In this document: piece after piece, positions 37,887 through 46,700 of the stretch | Layout: every line of letters starts with the position of its first letter | Position numbering within the stretch: position 1 is the stretch's first letter | Assembly (NCBI GenBank): GCA_949287225.1 | Contig: CASEFP010000017.1 | Coordinates: 1-64,000, forward strand | DNA length: 64,000 bases | Direction: 5' to 3' | Source: an uncultured Lentisphaeria bacterium | GTDB taxonomy: Bacteria > Verrucomicrobiota > Lentisphaeria > Victivallales > UBA1829 | Position numbers and translations under genes: made by a program | Notes under the pieces: generated by a model | Databases searched by the model: none | What the model saw: only the letters and a program-made list of their open reading frames with translations | Told to the model about the DNA's origin: nothing

Positions 37887-38768
37887 ACAAACGAAATCTG
37901 TCCGACATGCGGCTTTGCAATGGCACTTGTGAAGGGTCTGCGCAATATGTTCGAACCGCATCATCTGGAAGGAGAAAAGTCTCATGATGTCGCCCCGAGC
38001 TCTTCTGACAAGGGACCCAATATTTTCTACAGTGCTGCCGCAGCAGAGCCTGAAATGATAATTCCTGTCGGATGAAATTCGATCCGGATCATCTCCGGTG
38101 CCACAGGGAAAATGTTTTTCACCGGTTTGTCCAGGTCCAGCGGCACTGCTCAGGATAATTCTTGAAGCACTGAGCTCGCTCTCTGTGATTTTCGCGGCGG
38201 AATCACGGCATTTGTGTCAGGCATGACCACCGAAGGAAACATCGCGAGAGAATCCGGCGGATATTTCTACTGCGCGGCCTGAAATTGTGGCCGGGAATGA
38301 CCGAGCAGAAAAAGGGAGGGGGAATCATTTACAGAAAAAAATTTGGTTAAGCGTGCGATGCTCTCTGCATCGCAAAAATTGCATCGCATTCTCAAGTCAG
38401 TCCTGCTTCGGTTCAGCTGAATCAGCCGGTCGGAGCAGACGAAATCCCCGATACGAGCGCGTGCTCTGCACCGGAAGAGTTCATTTCCCATTCGGGTGTC
38501 CCCCTCGGGAGAAATGAAGTTACCTTTTGTGAAACACCATCAGAACATGCGTCATCCCCCTATATGACAAGTATCGCTTTTGAAGTTCAGGCGGATCTGG
38601 AAAAAATTGCAGAATTTGCACGAGTTAAGAATAGAATTCCACATGAAAAAAAGTCCCAATCCGGCATTACTGCCTTGAAGTTGAAGTATTTCATCTTAGC
38701 CGTGCACCGGATAATATTGAAATGTTTTTGTCACATTATAAAAAAAGGAGTTTTTTTTATATTATCTA
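37887..38768 (+). other. Gene-poor stretch with decayed coding remnants
   Basis: About 880 bp without an intact gene. 37890-38074 reads EICPTCGFAMALVKGLRN and on to a stop, without a proper start site. 38190-38281 reads DFRGGITAFVSGMTTEGN and ends FYCAA. Both look like pieces of lost proteins. 38441-38486 is the second copy of the dispersed 46-bp repeat. The rest is AT-rich and unremarkable. Confidence 0.4.
38441..38486 (+). repeat. Dispersed 46-bp repeat, copy 2
   Basis: Matches 9367-9412 at 39 of 46 positions without gaps; same orientation. Confidence 0.45.
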
Positions 38769-38796
38769 TTGTTTTTTTTCTGAAAAAGCTTATAAT
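38769..38796 (+). promoter_or_regulatory. Promoter of the GntR/solute-binding-fusion unit
   Basis: TTGTTT (38769-38774), a 16-bp spacer and TATAAT (38791-38796), about 50 bp upstream of the start codon. Confidence 0.5.
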
Positions 38797-38848
38797 TAAT
38801 GAATAGAATGAATGATTTGTATGAATTATATCTTTACGGGGATCTGGA

Positions 38849-40216
38849 ATGGCGGCATATCTTGCGGAAACATTATACAGAAAAATGCGGTCAGACCTTG
38901 AACAGCGTTTGATTCTGACGGATGAAAAGCGTCTGATGACGGAGCCGGTGCTGAGCAAATATTACGGAGTTGCGGTTGGCACTGTCCGGAAGGCGGTGTC
39001 GCGTCTTGTCGAGGAAAATCTGCTGGAACGGATTCAAGGGAGTGGAACATTTCTGAAAGCAGATCGAAGTGAAGTGCCGCTTTCTGTTTCCCCCCTGCGC
39101 TATTCCGCTGTTTTCAAGCTGCACTGCCAGACCGAAATCGACAACTGCATTCTGGACTCCGCCGTATCTTGCCGCACTCATTGTTTTTACGGCACTTCCG
39201 CGGAATCTCTGGAAAAAGAGATGCGGGAAAAAGATCTGCTTTTCTTTTCTCCGCTTCAGATTTTCCAGACGAAACAGGATGACGCTTTTGTGCCGATGCC
39301 CGCATCATTCCGAAAAAAAGTCGAGGCGGACTTTGCTCCGGAAATTCTGGACTGTTTCCGTTCCACCGCCATCGGCGAACTGTTTGCGGTTCCGATCATT
39401 GCCAATCCCGAGGTCATTTATCTGAATACCGCGCTTCTGCATGAGCATCACATTGAACCGCCGCCGCATGACTGGACATGGAATGATTTCCTGGAGTTTT
39501 CCCGTCAGCTGAAAGGTGCCGGAATCCTTCCGCTTCTGGTGCTGCCGGTCCCACCTGCATTTCTGGAGCCGTTCCTGAAACAGGCAGGCGGAACTCTTTT
39601 CAACCGTTACGGAAAGATCGGTTTTGAGAAAGAGCCTTTCCATGACTTCCATCAGTTTTTCCGCTGCTTCTTTGAAGAGGATATGATCGCGAATGCCTAC
39701 CTTCTTCCACGGAGTTATCCTCTGGAGTTTGGAGACCGGGCGGCGGCAATGACAGTCTGCCACCCCTATCTCGGGACCCATCTGCCCAGGGAGCGGATTT
39801 CCGAATGGAGCTACTGGGAACTGCCGCGCCATAAGGAAGCCGGCGGGGTCATGCCGTGCTTCGGACTCGGAGTTCCCTGCGGGGCCAGGGATCCGGAAGC
39901 CGCATGGCGCTACATCGAGACTGTTGTCTATGAGCGAATGTCGGGACTTGCCGGAGTAAACGGTGTTTTCCCTGCGCGCCGCAGGGAACAGTTGTTGTGG
40001 AAAGGTGCCGGGCTCGCGAATGCCGGAGCCGTATTCAAGGAAGTTCAGCGCGCTTCGATTCTGCCATATAAATGTGGGGAATACTATAAGAAATATCCCT
40101 TATATCAACGGCTTTTCGCACATTTTGAAGCGGGAACGGAGCCTGAGAAGGTCAGGCAGGAATTGATCCGGCAGCTTCGTTCCGCAATATTGTCGGAATC
40201 ACACACGCGTGAATAA
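38849..40216 (+). CDS. GntR winged helix fused to an ABC solute-binding-protein-like domain
   Basis: 455 residues. Residues 1-75 form a GntR winged helix ([20 protein letters not shown], then [15 protein letters not shown]). The rest resembles a family 1 extracellular sugar-binding protein rather than a LacI-type domain: [50 protein letters not shown], and near the end [13 protein letters not shown]. These blocks match the order in ABC sugar-binding lipoproteins (PxxWxEF, N-terminal-to-C-terminal hinge), but there is no signal peptide or lipobox. It is therefore likely a cytoplasmic sugar sensor. The pseudopilin gene follows after 20 bp. Confidence 0.75.
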   Translation: MAAYLAETLYRKMRSDLEQRLILTDEKRLMTEPVLSKYYGVAVGTVRKAVSRLVEENLLERIQGSGTFLKADRSEVPLSVSPLRYSAVFKLHCQTEIDNCILDSAVSCRTHCFYGTSAESLEKEMREKDLLFFSPLQIFQTKQDDAFVPMPASFRKKVEADFAPEILDCFRSTAIGELFAVPIIANPEVIYLNTALLHEHHIEPPPHDWTWNDFLEFSRQLKGAGILPLLVLPVPPAFLEPFLKQAGGTLFNRYGKIGFEKEPFHDFHQFFRCFFEEDMIANAYLLPRSYPLEFGDRAAAMTVCHPYLGTHLPRERISEWSYWELPRHKEAGGVMPCFGLGVPCGARDPEAAWRYIETVVYERMSGLAGVNGVFPARRREQLLWKGAGLANAGAVFKEVQRASILPYKCGEYYKKYPLYQRLFAHFEAGTEPEKVRQELIRQLRSAILSESHTRE

Positions 40217-40236
40217 AACCGGGAAAGGATGGTCTT

Positions 40237-40962
40237 ATGACGCCAAACAGGAGAGCGAAGGTGCCCATATGGGCAGGAGGAGATTCTGTTTCAGAATTCA
40301 CGAACAGTTTCACACTGATAGAACTTCTTGTCGTTATTGCGATCATCGCGATTCTGGCAGGAATGCTGCTGCCGGCTTTGAACAGGGCGCGCGAAACAGC
40401 ACGCTCGACATCCTGTGTCAACAATCTGAAACACATGGGACTGGCTCATCAATATTATCAGGATGAGTACAAGGAATATATCCGTGCGATTGAGTGCGAT
40501 CAGACAGGAGGCCGCTGGTATAACCTGGAGCTGAACGGGAAAAAGATTTCGCAGCAGAAACTTGTCCAGTGTCCGAGTGATAAGGATCTCGTCCGCGGAG
40601 TAAGGGAGTTTTCCTATGGCAGGAACTACGCTTCCGGCGCATCGCATTCCGTCTGCGACGGGACATGGCATTTCAAATGTGGGGAGATCAAATATCCTTC
40701 AAGTTTTTTCCTGATGACGGATTCCGGCGGCGGAACAAAAACCATCCTCCGTATTGTCCTGATTCAGACCGCCGGCGGTTTTTTCCCGACGATGACCAAT
40801 ACCTTTGCGGATCCGAAACCGGTGCACCGGCATGGCAACAATCTGAATGTGCTTTATTTTGACGGTCATGTGAGTGCGCATTACTGGCGTTTTCCCATAA
40901 CCAATGGGGAAAACTGCGGTATGATGTGGTTCCGCAACGGAAAAACTGAAAGCGGAAACTGA
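40237..40962 (+). CDS. Pseudopilin-like protein (H-X9-DG type)
   Basis: 241 residues. A 24-residue leader ends FTNS; then [18 protein letters not shown] with Glu+5 and [18 protein letters not shown]. Residue -1 is Ser. The C-terminal motif is [13 protein letters not shown], a textbook H-X9-DG. AAAGGATG precedes the ATG. It lies between the GntR fusion regulator and the 734-residue secreted enzyme on one transcript. Confidence 0.86.
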   Translation: MTPNRRAKVPIWAGGDSVSEFTNSFTLIELLVVIAIIAILAGMLLPALNRARETARSTSCVNNLKHMGLAHQYYQDEYKEYIRAIECDQTGGRWYNLELNGKKISQQKLVQCPSDKDLVRGVREFSYGRNYASGASHSVCDGTWHFKCGEIKYPSSFFLMTDSGGGTKTILRIVLIQTAGGFFPTMTNTFADPKPVHRHGNNLNVLYFDGHVSAHYWRFPITNGENCGMMWFRNGKTESGN

Positions 40963-40993
40963 TGAAAGAATAAAACTCAAAAAGAAAGTGAAA

Positions 40994-43198
40994 ATGAAAA
41001 TACTTGCATTATTTTCCAGTATTGTCTTTTTCCTGTCCTGTCAGGCAAAGGAAGCCATCCGGATTTATGCTTATCCCGCCTCCATTTATGATGATGCGAA
41101 ATGTTCCATTTATCAGGATTTCCAGACGGATCTGACATTCACATTCCACTATGAGGGAGGAAAAATTACAGATCTGAGGAGCGGCGGAACAAAGTTCTTT
41201 GTGGAACTTCCGGAAGAACTGAAACTTCTGGAAGCCAGTCTGATGGACGGATGGAAGAAGCCCAATGAACATTACAGCAAGTTTCCCGCGTTTCCGTTGG
41301 AACGTGACGGCAGGAAGTATCTCCGCTATGAACTGCCGATTCCGGAATCAGTGCTTCAGCCCGCACTGACAAAACCGCTGCCGGGAGGAATGTTCGGCGG
41401 CACGACAAACAATCTGGTGGTCCTCATGATCAAACCGGATAAACCCATGGAGGGAACCGCAAAGGTCTATTGGGAAACACTCGGGCAGTATCCATATAAA
41501 GGCGAGTTCAGCGTTTATTCTGTGCGCCTGCCCGAAGGGAAACTGCCCCGGACACGCATTGCACTGCAGTCCCAGACTCACCTGCCGAATCTGGGATACA
41601 GCGACAACGCGATAAGGGAACAGATCCGCCTGTTTCAGAAACTGAACATCTCCGCCGTCAATGCGCAGATGCCTTCCGGCCCGAATCAGGGAAGAAAAGA
41701 GCTCTGGAAAAATGCCGGATTCTCTTTTTACGGCGGCGCGTCCCTGATGCATGTTTTCTGGTCGGACGGGAAGGACAAGGATGCCGCAGGAAAGGCGGAG
41801 GAGTCCGATTATCTTGTCGGTCTTGACGGCATTCGCTCCAAAGGTGTGGACCGCCGCGCCTATCACATGCGCACATTCTGCCCCCAGGCGATCATCACAC
41901 CGGGACGCTATCCCTACCGGAAACTGATCCGGCTCGGACGGGAGGCTGCGGAGGCGGGTTCCATGTTCCTTGACATTGACATTGAAGCGGATCTCTGCGC
42001 CATGTGTTACTGTCCGGCGTGTCTGGATGCGTTTTTCCGCTTCAGCAAACTTCCGGAGGAAAAACTTCCGCCGGAACAGCTTGTGAGGAAGTATCCGGAA
42101 CAGTGGTATCGTTTCCGTTCCGAACAGACCAGGCTGCTTTATCAGACGCTGCGCGATGAACTGAAGAAAGATTATCCGGAACTCAGGATCGGCGCAAATA
42201 CCGTTCTGCACCGTTTCGGACAGGATCTCGGCAGTTTGAAATACGGAATCTGCGAGTTCGGGGAGGATCCGCGTCTGATGAAGGATTCCCTGGATTTCAT
42301 TATGGCCGACACCCTGGTCGGGGGCCTGTATGACGCGGTCTCTGTGGATGCGCTGGCACTTTCCTGTTCCATACCCGTGATTGCCATTCCCGGCTCCTCG
42401 TATTGTGTCGGCTATTCCCCCTTCAACTTTCCCGGACGCCGCCAGACTGCGGAAATGACCGGTGACACTTACGGGTATGGACAGCGCTATGAATATCATA
42501 AACTGGGAATGCTGCATCTGGCGGCGAACGGAGCTTCGGCATTGCGTTACAACATAGACGAGGCATGTGTGGCGAAAGCAAGCGCGGAAGCATTGCTGCT
42601 ACTGTCGAAGGTGGAGGATTTTTACCTGGACGGGAAAAGGGCCGACAAGCAGCTTCTGGCTGCGGATCTGACACGCGGCGCCAGTTTCTGGCAGCTGGAC
42701 TCTTCCCGTGTCCGCGGAGGGATCTGGAAACATTACTACGACGCCTACTGCGGCAAGGTCCAGAGCAGGACACATCAGCTTGACGGCGAATATCTGACGG
42801 GGCTCTACAACTACGATCCCTTCCAGTCGAAAACGTGGCATCTGAGCATGAAAGAGCTTCCGCCGGGCAAATGGTATCTGACCGACTTGGTTTCCAATAC
42901 CCGTTTTACCGTAGAAGGCAGGGAACAGTGGAGTTCGGAGGAACTGGGAAAAGGGTTTGCACTTGCCATACCGAAAGCCTCGTGCCGTCTGCTTCGCTTT
43001 TCCCGGAAGGCACTGCCATGCGGCAGGACGGAAGATCTGAAGTGTGAGGCATCCGGAAAACCGGTCTACAATCAGTATGCGTGGCGCCGGAAGGAACAGC
43101 TGGATATCGGAGCATTCATGGCGGAAAAACTCAAACGGCCCCTTGCGCTGATCCGGCGTTACGGCGGGCGGAAAAATGAATATAATACAGAAAGGTGA
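40994..43198 (+). CDS. Secreted putative glycoside hydrolase with CYCPAC motif
   Basis: 734 residues with a signal peptide (KILALFSSIVFFLSCQA). A beta-rich N-terminal part (about 20-190) leads to a TIM barrel with QTHLPNLGYSDNA, MFLDIDIEADLCAMCYCPAC (about 325-345), WYRFRSEQTRLLY, FIMADTLVGGLYD and GASALRYNIDEACV. It shares the acidic-pair plus CYCPxC arrangement with the 1089-residue protein at 3997 (WDIEPG...CYCPVC), so the two form a paralogous set. The start could also be the GTG at 40988. It ends 3 bp before the next ATG. A C-terminal Cys may be a lipobox remnant only by chance; the signal peptide has SCQA, so lipidation at that Cys is possible but lacks a full lipobox. Confidence 0.68.
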   Translation: MKILALFSSIVFFLSCQAKEAIRIYAYPASIYDDAKCSIYQDFQTDLTFTFHYEGGKITDLRSGGTKFFVELPEELKLLEASLMDGWKKPNEHYSKFPAFPLERDGRKYLRYELPIPESVLQPALTKPLPGGMFGGTTNNLVVLMIKPDKPMEGTAKVYWETLGQYPYKGEFSVYSVRLPEGKLPRTRIALQSQTHLPNLGYSDNAIREQIRLFQKLNISAVNAQMPSGPNQGRKELWKNAGFSFYGGASLMHVFWSDGKDKDAAGKAEESDYLVGLDGIRSKGVDRRAYHMRTFCPQAIITPGRYPYRKLIRLGREAAEAGSMFLDIDIEADLCAMCYCPACLDAFFRFSKLPEEKLPPEQLVRKYPEQWYRFRSEQTRLLYQTLRDELKKDYPELRIGANTVLHRFGQDLGSLKYGICEFGEDPRLMKDSLDFIMADTLVGGLYDAVSVDALALSCSIPVIAIPGSSYCVGYSPFNFPGRRQTAEMTGDTYGYGQRYEYHKLGMLHLAANGASALRYNIDEACVAKASAEALLLLSKVEDFYLDGKRADKQLLAADLTRGASFWQLDSSRVRGGIWKHYYDAYCGKVQSRTHQLDGEYLTGLYNYDPFQSKTWHLSMKELPPGKWYLTDLVSNTRFTVEGREQWSSEELGKGFALAIPKASCRLLRFSRKALPCGRTEDLKCEASGKPVYNQYAWRRKEQLDIGAFMAEKLKRPLALIRRYGGRKNEYNTER

Positions 43199-43201
43199 AA
43201 A

Positions 43202-44668
43202 ATGAAAAACACATTGATTCTGACGGGAGCATTGATGATGCTCGGACTTTCAGCTCTTGAGCTGCCTTATGTCTCCGATTTCGGGAAAGCGGACAAGGAT
43301 GTGTCCGCAACGGTGGAGAATGGATGTCTTGTGAGCGGGGGAAAATACAATTTCGCACTCTTGAAACTTCCACCTTCCGACCAGAATCTGGAAGTGACAA
43401 TCACAGTTTCAGGCAAAGACGGGGCGCGCTTCGGAGCCGGACTCTATGACACGGCAGTCAAGAAACGCCTTCTTCTGCCTGCATGGGAGAGAAAGATCAG
43501 TGCGGAGGAGAGCGTTCGCTTCATTATCCCGGCGGAAAAACTGAAGGAAGAGGTAAAACTGCTGCTGTATAATACAGCCAAAAAAGGTTCTCTTTCTGTG
43601 TCAGCCGTCCGGATTGCAAAAACGGAAAAAAGCGCCTTGCCGGGGAAAAATCCGGCAAAAAGAAATACCTGTGTGACAATCCCGTTCAAATCTGATTTTT
43701 CCAAAAAGCAGGAAGGGCTTTCCACATGGAATAATATTGCAGACGGGAAATTGTGTTCCGGAGCGAAATACGCATTCGCGGCTTTGAATGTGCCCGCGTG
43801 GGATCAGCTGAAATTATGTGTTGTAAAAATCACGCATTCCACGGAATATCATATCCCGTATGAACATTATCATCCGAACTTCTATGAACTGGTAATTGTT
43901 TATAACGGAAGCGGAATTCATCTGTTTGATGGCAGGGAGCTTCCGATTCAGGCAGGCAATGTATTCCTGGTTCCTCCAAGAATGAGACACTGTTATGCAA
44001 AACCTGCCCCGTTGAGCATTTATAATATTTTGTTCGGGGAGGATGTTCTGCCTTCCTTCTGGAACGATCTGATGGGCCTGCCGGGTTTTCAGCTGCTGTT
44101 CAACACTTCCTCAATCATGCGCAATATGGGAGAGATCCTGCATATTGAGCCTCAGTATTTTCCTGATGCCGTCAAGGTGATTGAGGAAATGGAGTATTTT
44201 CAGGGTATCATTCAGCCGGGAGCCCGTACAATGCTTTTCAGCAACTTTCTCCGTCTGCTTTATCTGCTTGCTCTCAACTGTCAGATCAATGAAAAAAGAA
44301 AAGGGGTTTCTTATGCACCCAGAATCAGCCATCTTCTAACGCTGCTCAGCTCCCGTTATGGAGAAGCGTGGACGCTTAAAAAGATGCTTGCTGCCACCAA
44401 TATGTCCGCAAGTTCATTTTGTCATCAGTTCAAACAAATCACGGGAAAATCCCCCATTGATTATCTTCTGAAGCTCAGGCTTCAGAACGCAGCATCGCTT
44501 TTGATGCTTCAGGAGTTGTCAATTACGGAAATCGCCTCCCGGTGCGGTTTTTCGGACAGCAATTATTTTTCACGCCAATTCAAAAAGATGTTTTCCAGAA
44601 GTCCTCAACAATTCAGACTGCATAATGGATCGCATACGGTTTCGGAAAATTCAGCTCCCTGGGGATGA
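43202..44668 (+). CDS. Chimera: secreted beta-sandwich domain fused to AraC regulator
   Basis: 488 residues. Residues 1-19 look like a signal peptide (MKNTLILTGALMMLGLSALE). A jelly-roll domain follows (about 20-145), then a second copy starts (PFKSDFSKKQEGLS, AKYAFAALNVPAWDQLKL) but breaks off after about 45 residues. At about 205 it switches to an AraC-type cupin (HYHPNFYELVIVYNGSG, IQAGNVFLVPPRMRHCY), and it ends in a double HTH (TLKKMLAATNMSASSFCHQF and ITEIASRCGFSDSNYFSRQF). A DNA-binding protein with an export signal is odd, and a deletion fusion of two genes is the simplest reading. GGTGAAAA precedes the ATG, 3 bp after the enzyme stop. An IS3 remnant lies directly downstream. Confidence 0.75.
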   Translation: MKNTLILTGALMMLGLSALELPYVSDFGKADKDVSATVENGCLVSGGKYNFALLKLPPSDQNLEVTITVSGKDGARFGAGLYDTAVKKRLLLPAWERKISAEESVRFIIPAEKLKEEVKLLLYNTAKKGSLSVSAVRIAKTEKSALPGKNPAKRNTCVTIPFKSDFSKKQEGLSTWNNIADGKLCSGAKYAFAALNVPAWDQLKLCVVKITHSTEYHIPYEHYHPNFYELVIVYNGSGIHLFDGRELPIQAGNVFLVPPRMRHCYAKPAPLSIYNILFGEDVLPSFWNDLMGLPGFQLLFNTSSIMRNMGEILHIEPQYFPDAVKVIEEMEYFQGIIQPGARTMLFSNFLRLLYLLALNCQINEKRKGVSYAPRISHLLTLLSSRYGEAWTLKKMLAATNMSASSFCHQFKQITGKSPIDYLLKLRLQNAASLLMLQELSITEIASRCGFSDSNYFSRQFKKMFSRSPQQFRLHNGSHTVSENSAPWG

Positions 44669-44767
44669 GCTCAGCAACCAGCCAAAACGATGTTCTGCAA
44701 ACGCGCATCTATATGCGCGACCTCAAAAACCGAACAACTTGCGTCTCTCCCCCAGATTGGGCAACTT

Positions 44768-45517
44768 TTATGAGAAGATTGGTGTAAAGACCCTTGGTTT
44801 ACTATTTGCAATTGCCTGCTGATTACAAGTTCCGAAATAGACTTCATCCGGCGTCCGATATTGGAGTGCCGAATGAATTCGCCTGGAGTTGTAAAAATTC
44901 CCATAATACTGCACCCCGAAGCAGAGCTGCGGCATGCTGACATACTTTTTGATTTTGATGTCCTCATATTTCAACGCCCACCAGAAACACTGCATTTTTT
45001 GCATTATCCAAACATCGTTCCCAACCGTCCATGCTGATCAGAATGCCATAGGTCCGGAGTTTCGCAACAAATACCGAGCTGGTGAATTGGTTTCCTTGAT
45101 CTGAATTAAAATTTCTGGGACTCCATAGGAATCCGCAGCTTGTAATAAAAGCTTGAATGGGGAACACGAAGCAGCTTCAATTGACGATATCGCTTAAATC
45201 CGGATTCTGATCGCTTATTTGAGCTTTTCTGGATTCAAGCCGCAGAAGGTGGACACACTTCGTAAAAAGTCATTCTCGATTTCAAGGCTTCCGATTTTCC
45301 TCATCAGATCGTCTTCGGTATCCGGCTTGCGTTCTTTCCGCTCTGCCTTCTTGAACTGGAAAATCTCGGAAGCTCCCTCCATGAGTTTCCTTTTCCTCTG
45401 CTGGACTTGATTCGGATGAACCTGGTATTTCCCCGCGATCTCGGCCACGGTCAGTTCCCCGCGCAGCGCTTCCAATGCCACACGGCCTTTGAATTTGGAG
45501 TCATGCGACTTTTTCAT
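44768..45517 (-). mobile_element. IS3-family element, internally deleted and frameshifted
   Basis: Minus strand 45517-45215 is an intact IS3-type OrfA of 100 residues (SHDSKFKGRVALEALRGELT, YQVHPNQVQQRKRKLMEGA, coiled-coil tail). Downstream, 45167-44768 carries the C-terminal part of OrfB in two frames: FNSDQGNQFTSSVFVAKL, GILISMDGWERCLDNA, then WALKYEDIKIK, YNSRRIHSALQYRTPDEVYF. The first two-thirds of OrfB, including the first catalytic Asp region, is missing. It is therefore a non-functional deletion derivative. Terminal inverted repeats could not be identified by eye. Confidence 0.8.
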
Positions 45518-45848
45518 AAAACGCCCTCCCCTTCCAGGGGTTCATGAGGAAGTGGTTTGCGAATTGGAGAAATCCATTGGAGAAACTCCGCGGAGTGGCT
45601 GCAAAATGGTAATCGCACGTTAAATGGATGATGCTCCGGACTATATGCAGCATGTATTTCTGCGCATTCTGGGAAAAGCGTCCGGGGCAGGACGGTAAAA
45701 GGCCATATTCAATCATATGGATTTCTTTCGATGCGGATGCAGGAAAGACAGGTAACCCTCCATCCTGAGAAAATAACCGGCGCGAAAGCTCCGGCAGACC
45801 GGATGCTCCCGCGAAAGAAAACAGACGGGCTCACTCCACTCTGTTCAC
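45518..45848. other. Intergenic stretch without recognisable gene
   Basis: About 330 bp between the IS3 OrfA and the end of the leftward pseudopilin gene. It contains a short imperfect tandem (ATTGGAGAAATCC then ATTGGAGAAACTCC, about 45563-45590) and nothing else identifiable. Confidence 0.4.
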
Positions 45849-46619
45849 TCACGGGAAAACCGGTGTCCCGACGCCAGACTGACCATTCGTCCATTCCAGG
45901 CCATCCTTCAGGGGGAGGTCTGCCCAGCGGGCGCGCATTGTCATGCCGGATACGCTCTCGGCATGACCGTCTACAAACAGCAGACTGGATTTTCCGCCGC
46001 CGAGGGTGGAGATGTCGCTGCGGCCCCGCGCGTTGTGCCGGTAGCCGAATTCATAGGAGGATTTTGTATAAAACTGATTCTTTTTGGAACTGTCCATGCA
46101 GAAGAGGGTTTGCGCGGGCTGTTTGAGACGGGTGATTTTCGTCCAGAAGTTGTCGCAGTATTCGGAAGTTGAGTAAGGCCGTCCGGTCAGGTAGGCATTG
46201 ACGAAATAATGGGTGTAGGCGTATTGAACCAGAGTTCCGTTTTCCTTGCCCCATCCAAATGGCGTATCTTCGCTCGGACAAGCAAAAGTGCCCGTCGTCG
46301 TCGCAGGACTGATCCCCTTGAAAAGCGCGCCGTGCACGGCAAGAAGCTCAAACCAGTAGTCACCTGGATTGATCAGCTGGGCAGGGACAATCCAGTCGTG
46401 ATTCGTCAGGATGTATCCAGCGTTCGCGATTCCGATCTGTTTCATGTTGTTGATGCATCCGATGGAACGCGCCGTTGCGCGCGCCTGTTTGAGCGCGGGC
46501 AGCAGCAATCCGGTCAGAATTGCGATGATCGCAATCACGATGAGGAGCTCGATCAATGTAAAAAATGACCTGCGGGAATCTCTTTGCCCGCACCGGAGAA
46601 ATACCATCGAATCTTTCAT
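45849..46619 (-). CDS. Pseudopilin-like protein (H-...-DG type)
   Basis: 256 residues. A 19-residue leader ends SRRSF; then [18 protein letters not shown] with Glu+5 and [18 protein letters not shown]. Residue -1 is Phe. The C-terminus has [16 protein letters not shown], with the His displaced by an insertion ([12 protein letters not shown]) compared with the strict H-X9-DG spacing. AAGGAAAAAG precedes the ATG. It is the last gene of the GntR-GH16 unit, 81 bp behind the GH16 gene. Confidence 0.84.
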   Translation of the reverse strand: MKDSMVFLRCGQRDSRRSFFTLIELLIVIAIIAILTGLLLPALKQARATARSIGCINNMKQIGIANAGYILTNHDWIVPAQLINPGDYWFELLAVHGALFKGISPATTTGTFACPSEDTPFGWGKENGTLVQYAYTHYFVNAYLTGRPYSTSEYCDNFWTKITRLKQPAQTLFCMDSSKKNQFYTKSSYEFGYRHNARGRSDISTLGGGKSSLLFVDGHAESVSGMTMRARWADLPLKDGLEWTNGQSGVGTPVFP

Positions 46620-46700
46620 CTCTTTTTCCTTATTTTATTGTTTTTCATTTGGAAACACAATCAGGTGCAGAAATGCCGCAGCCGGATCATTTCCGCAGAA

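Noticed and set aside
37890-38074. Small zinc-ribbon-like protein EICPTCGFAMALVKGL
   Set aside because: It has a CxxC start but no proper initiation site, no further metal ligands and is surrounded by decayed sequence; kept only as a remnant.
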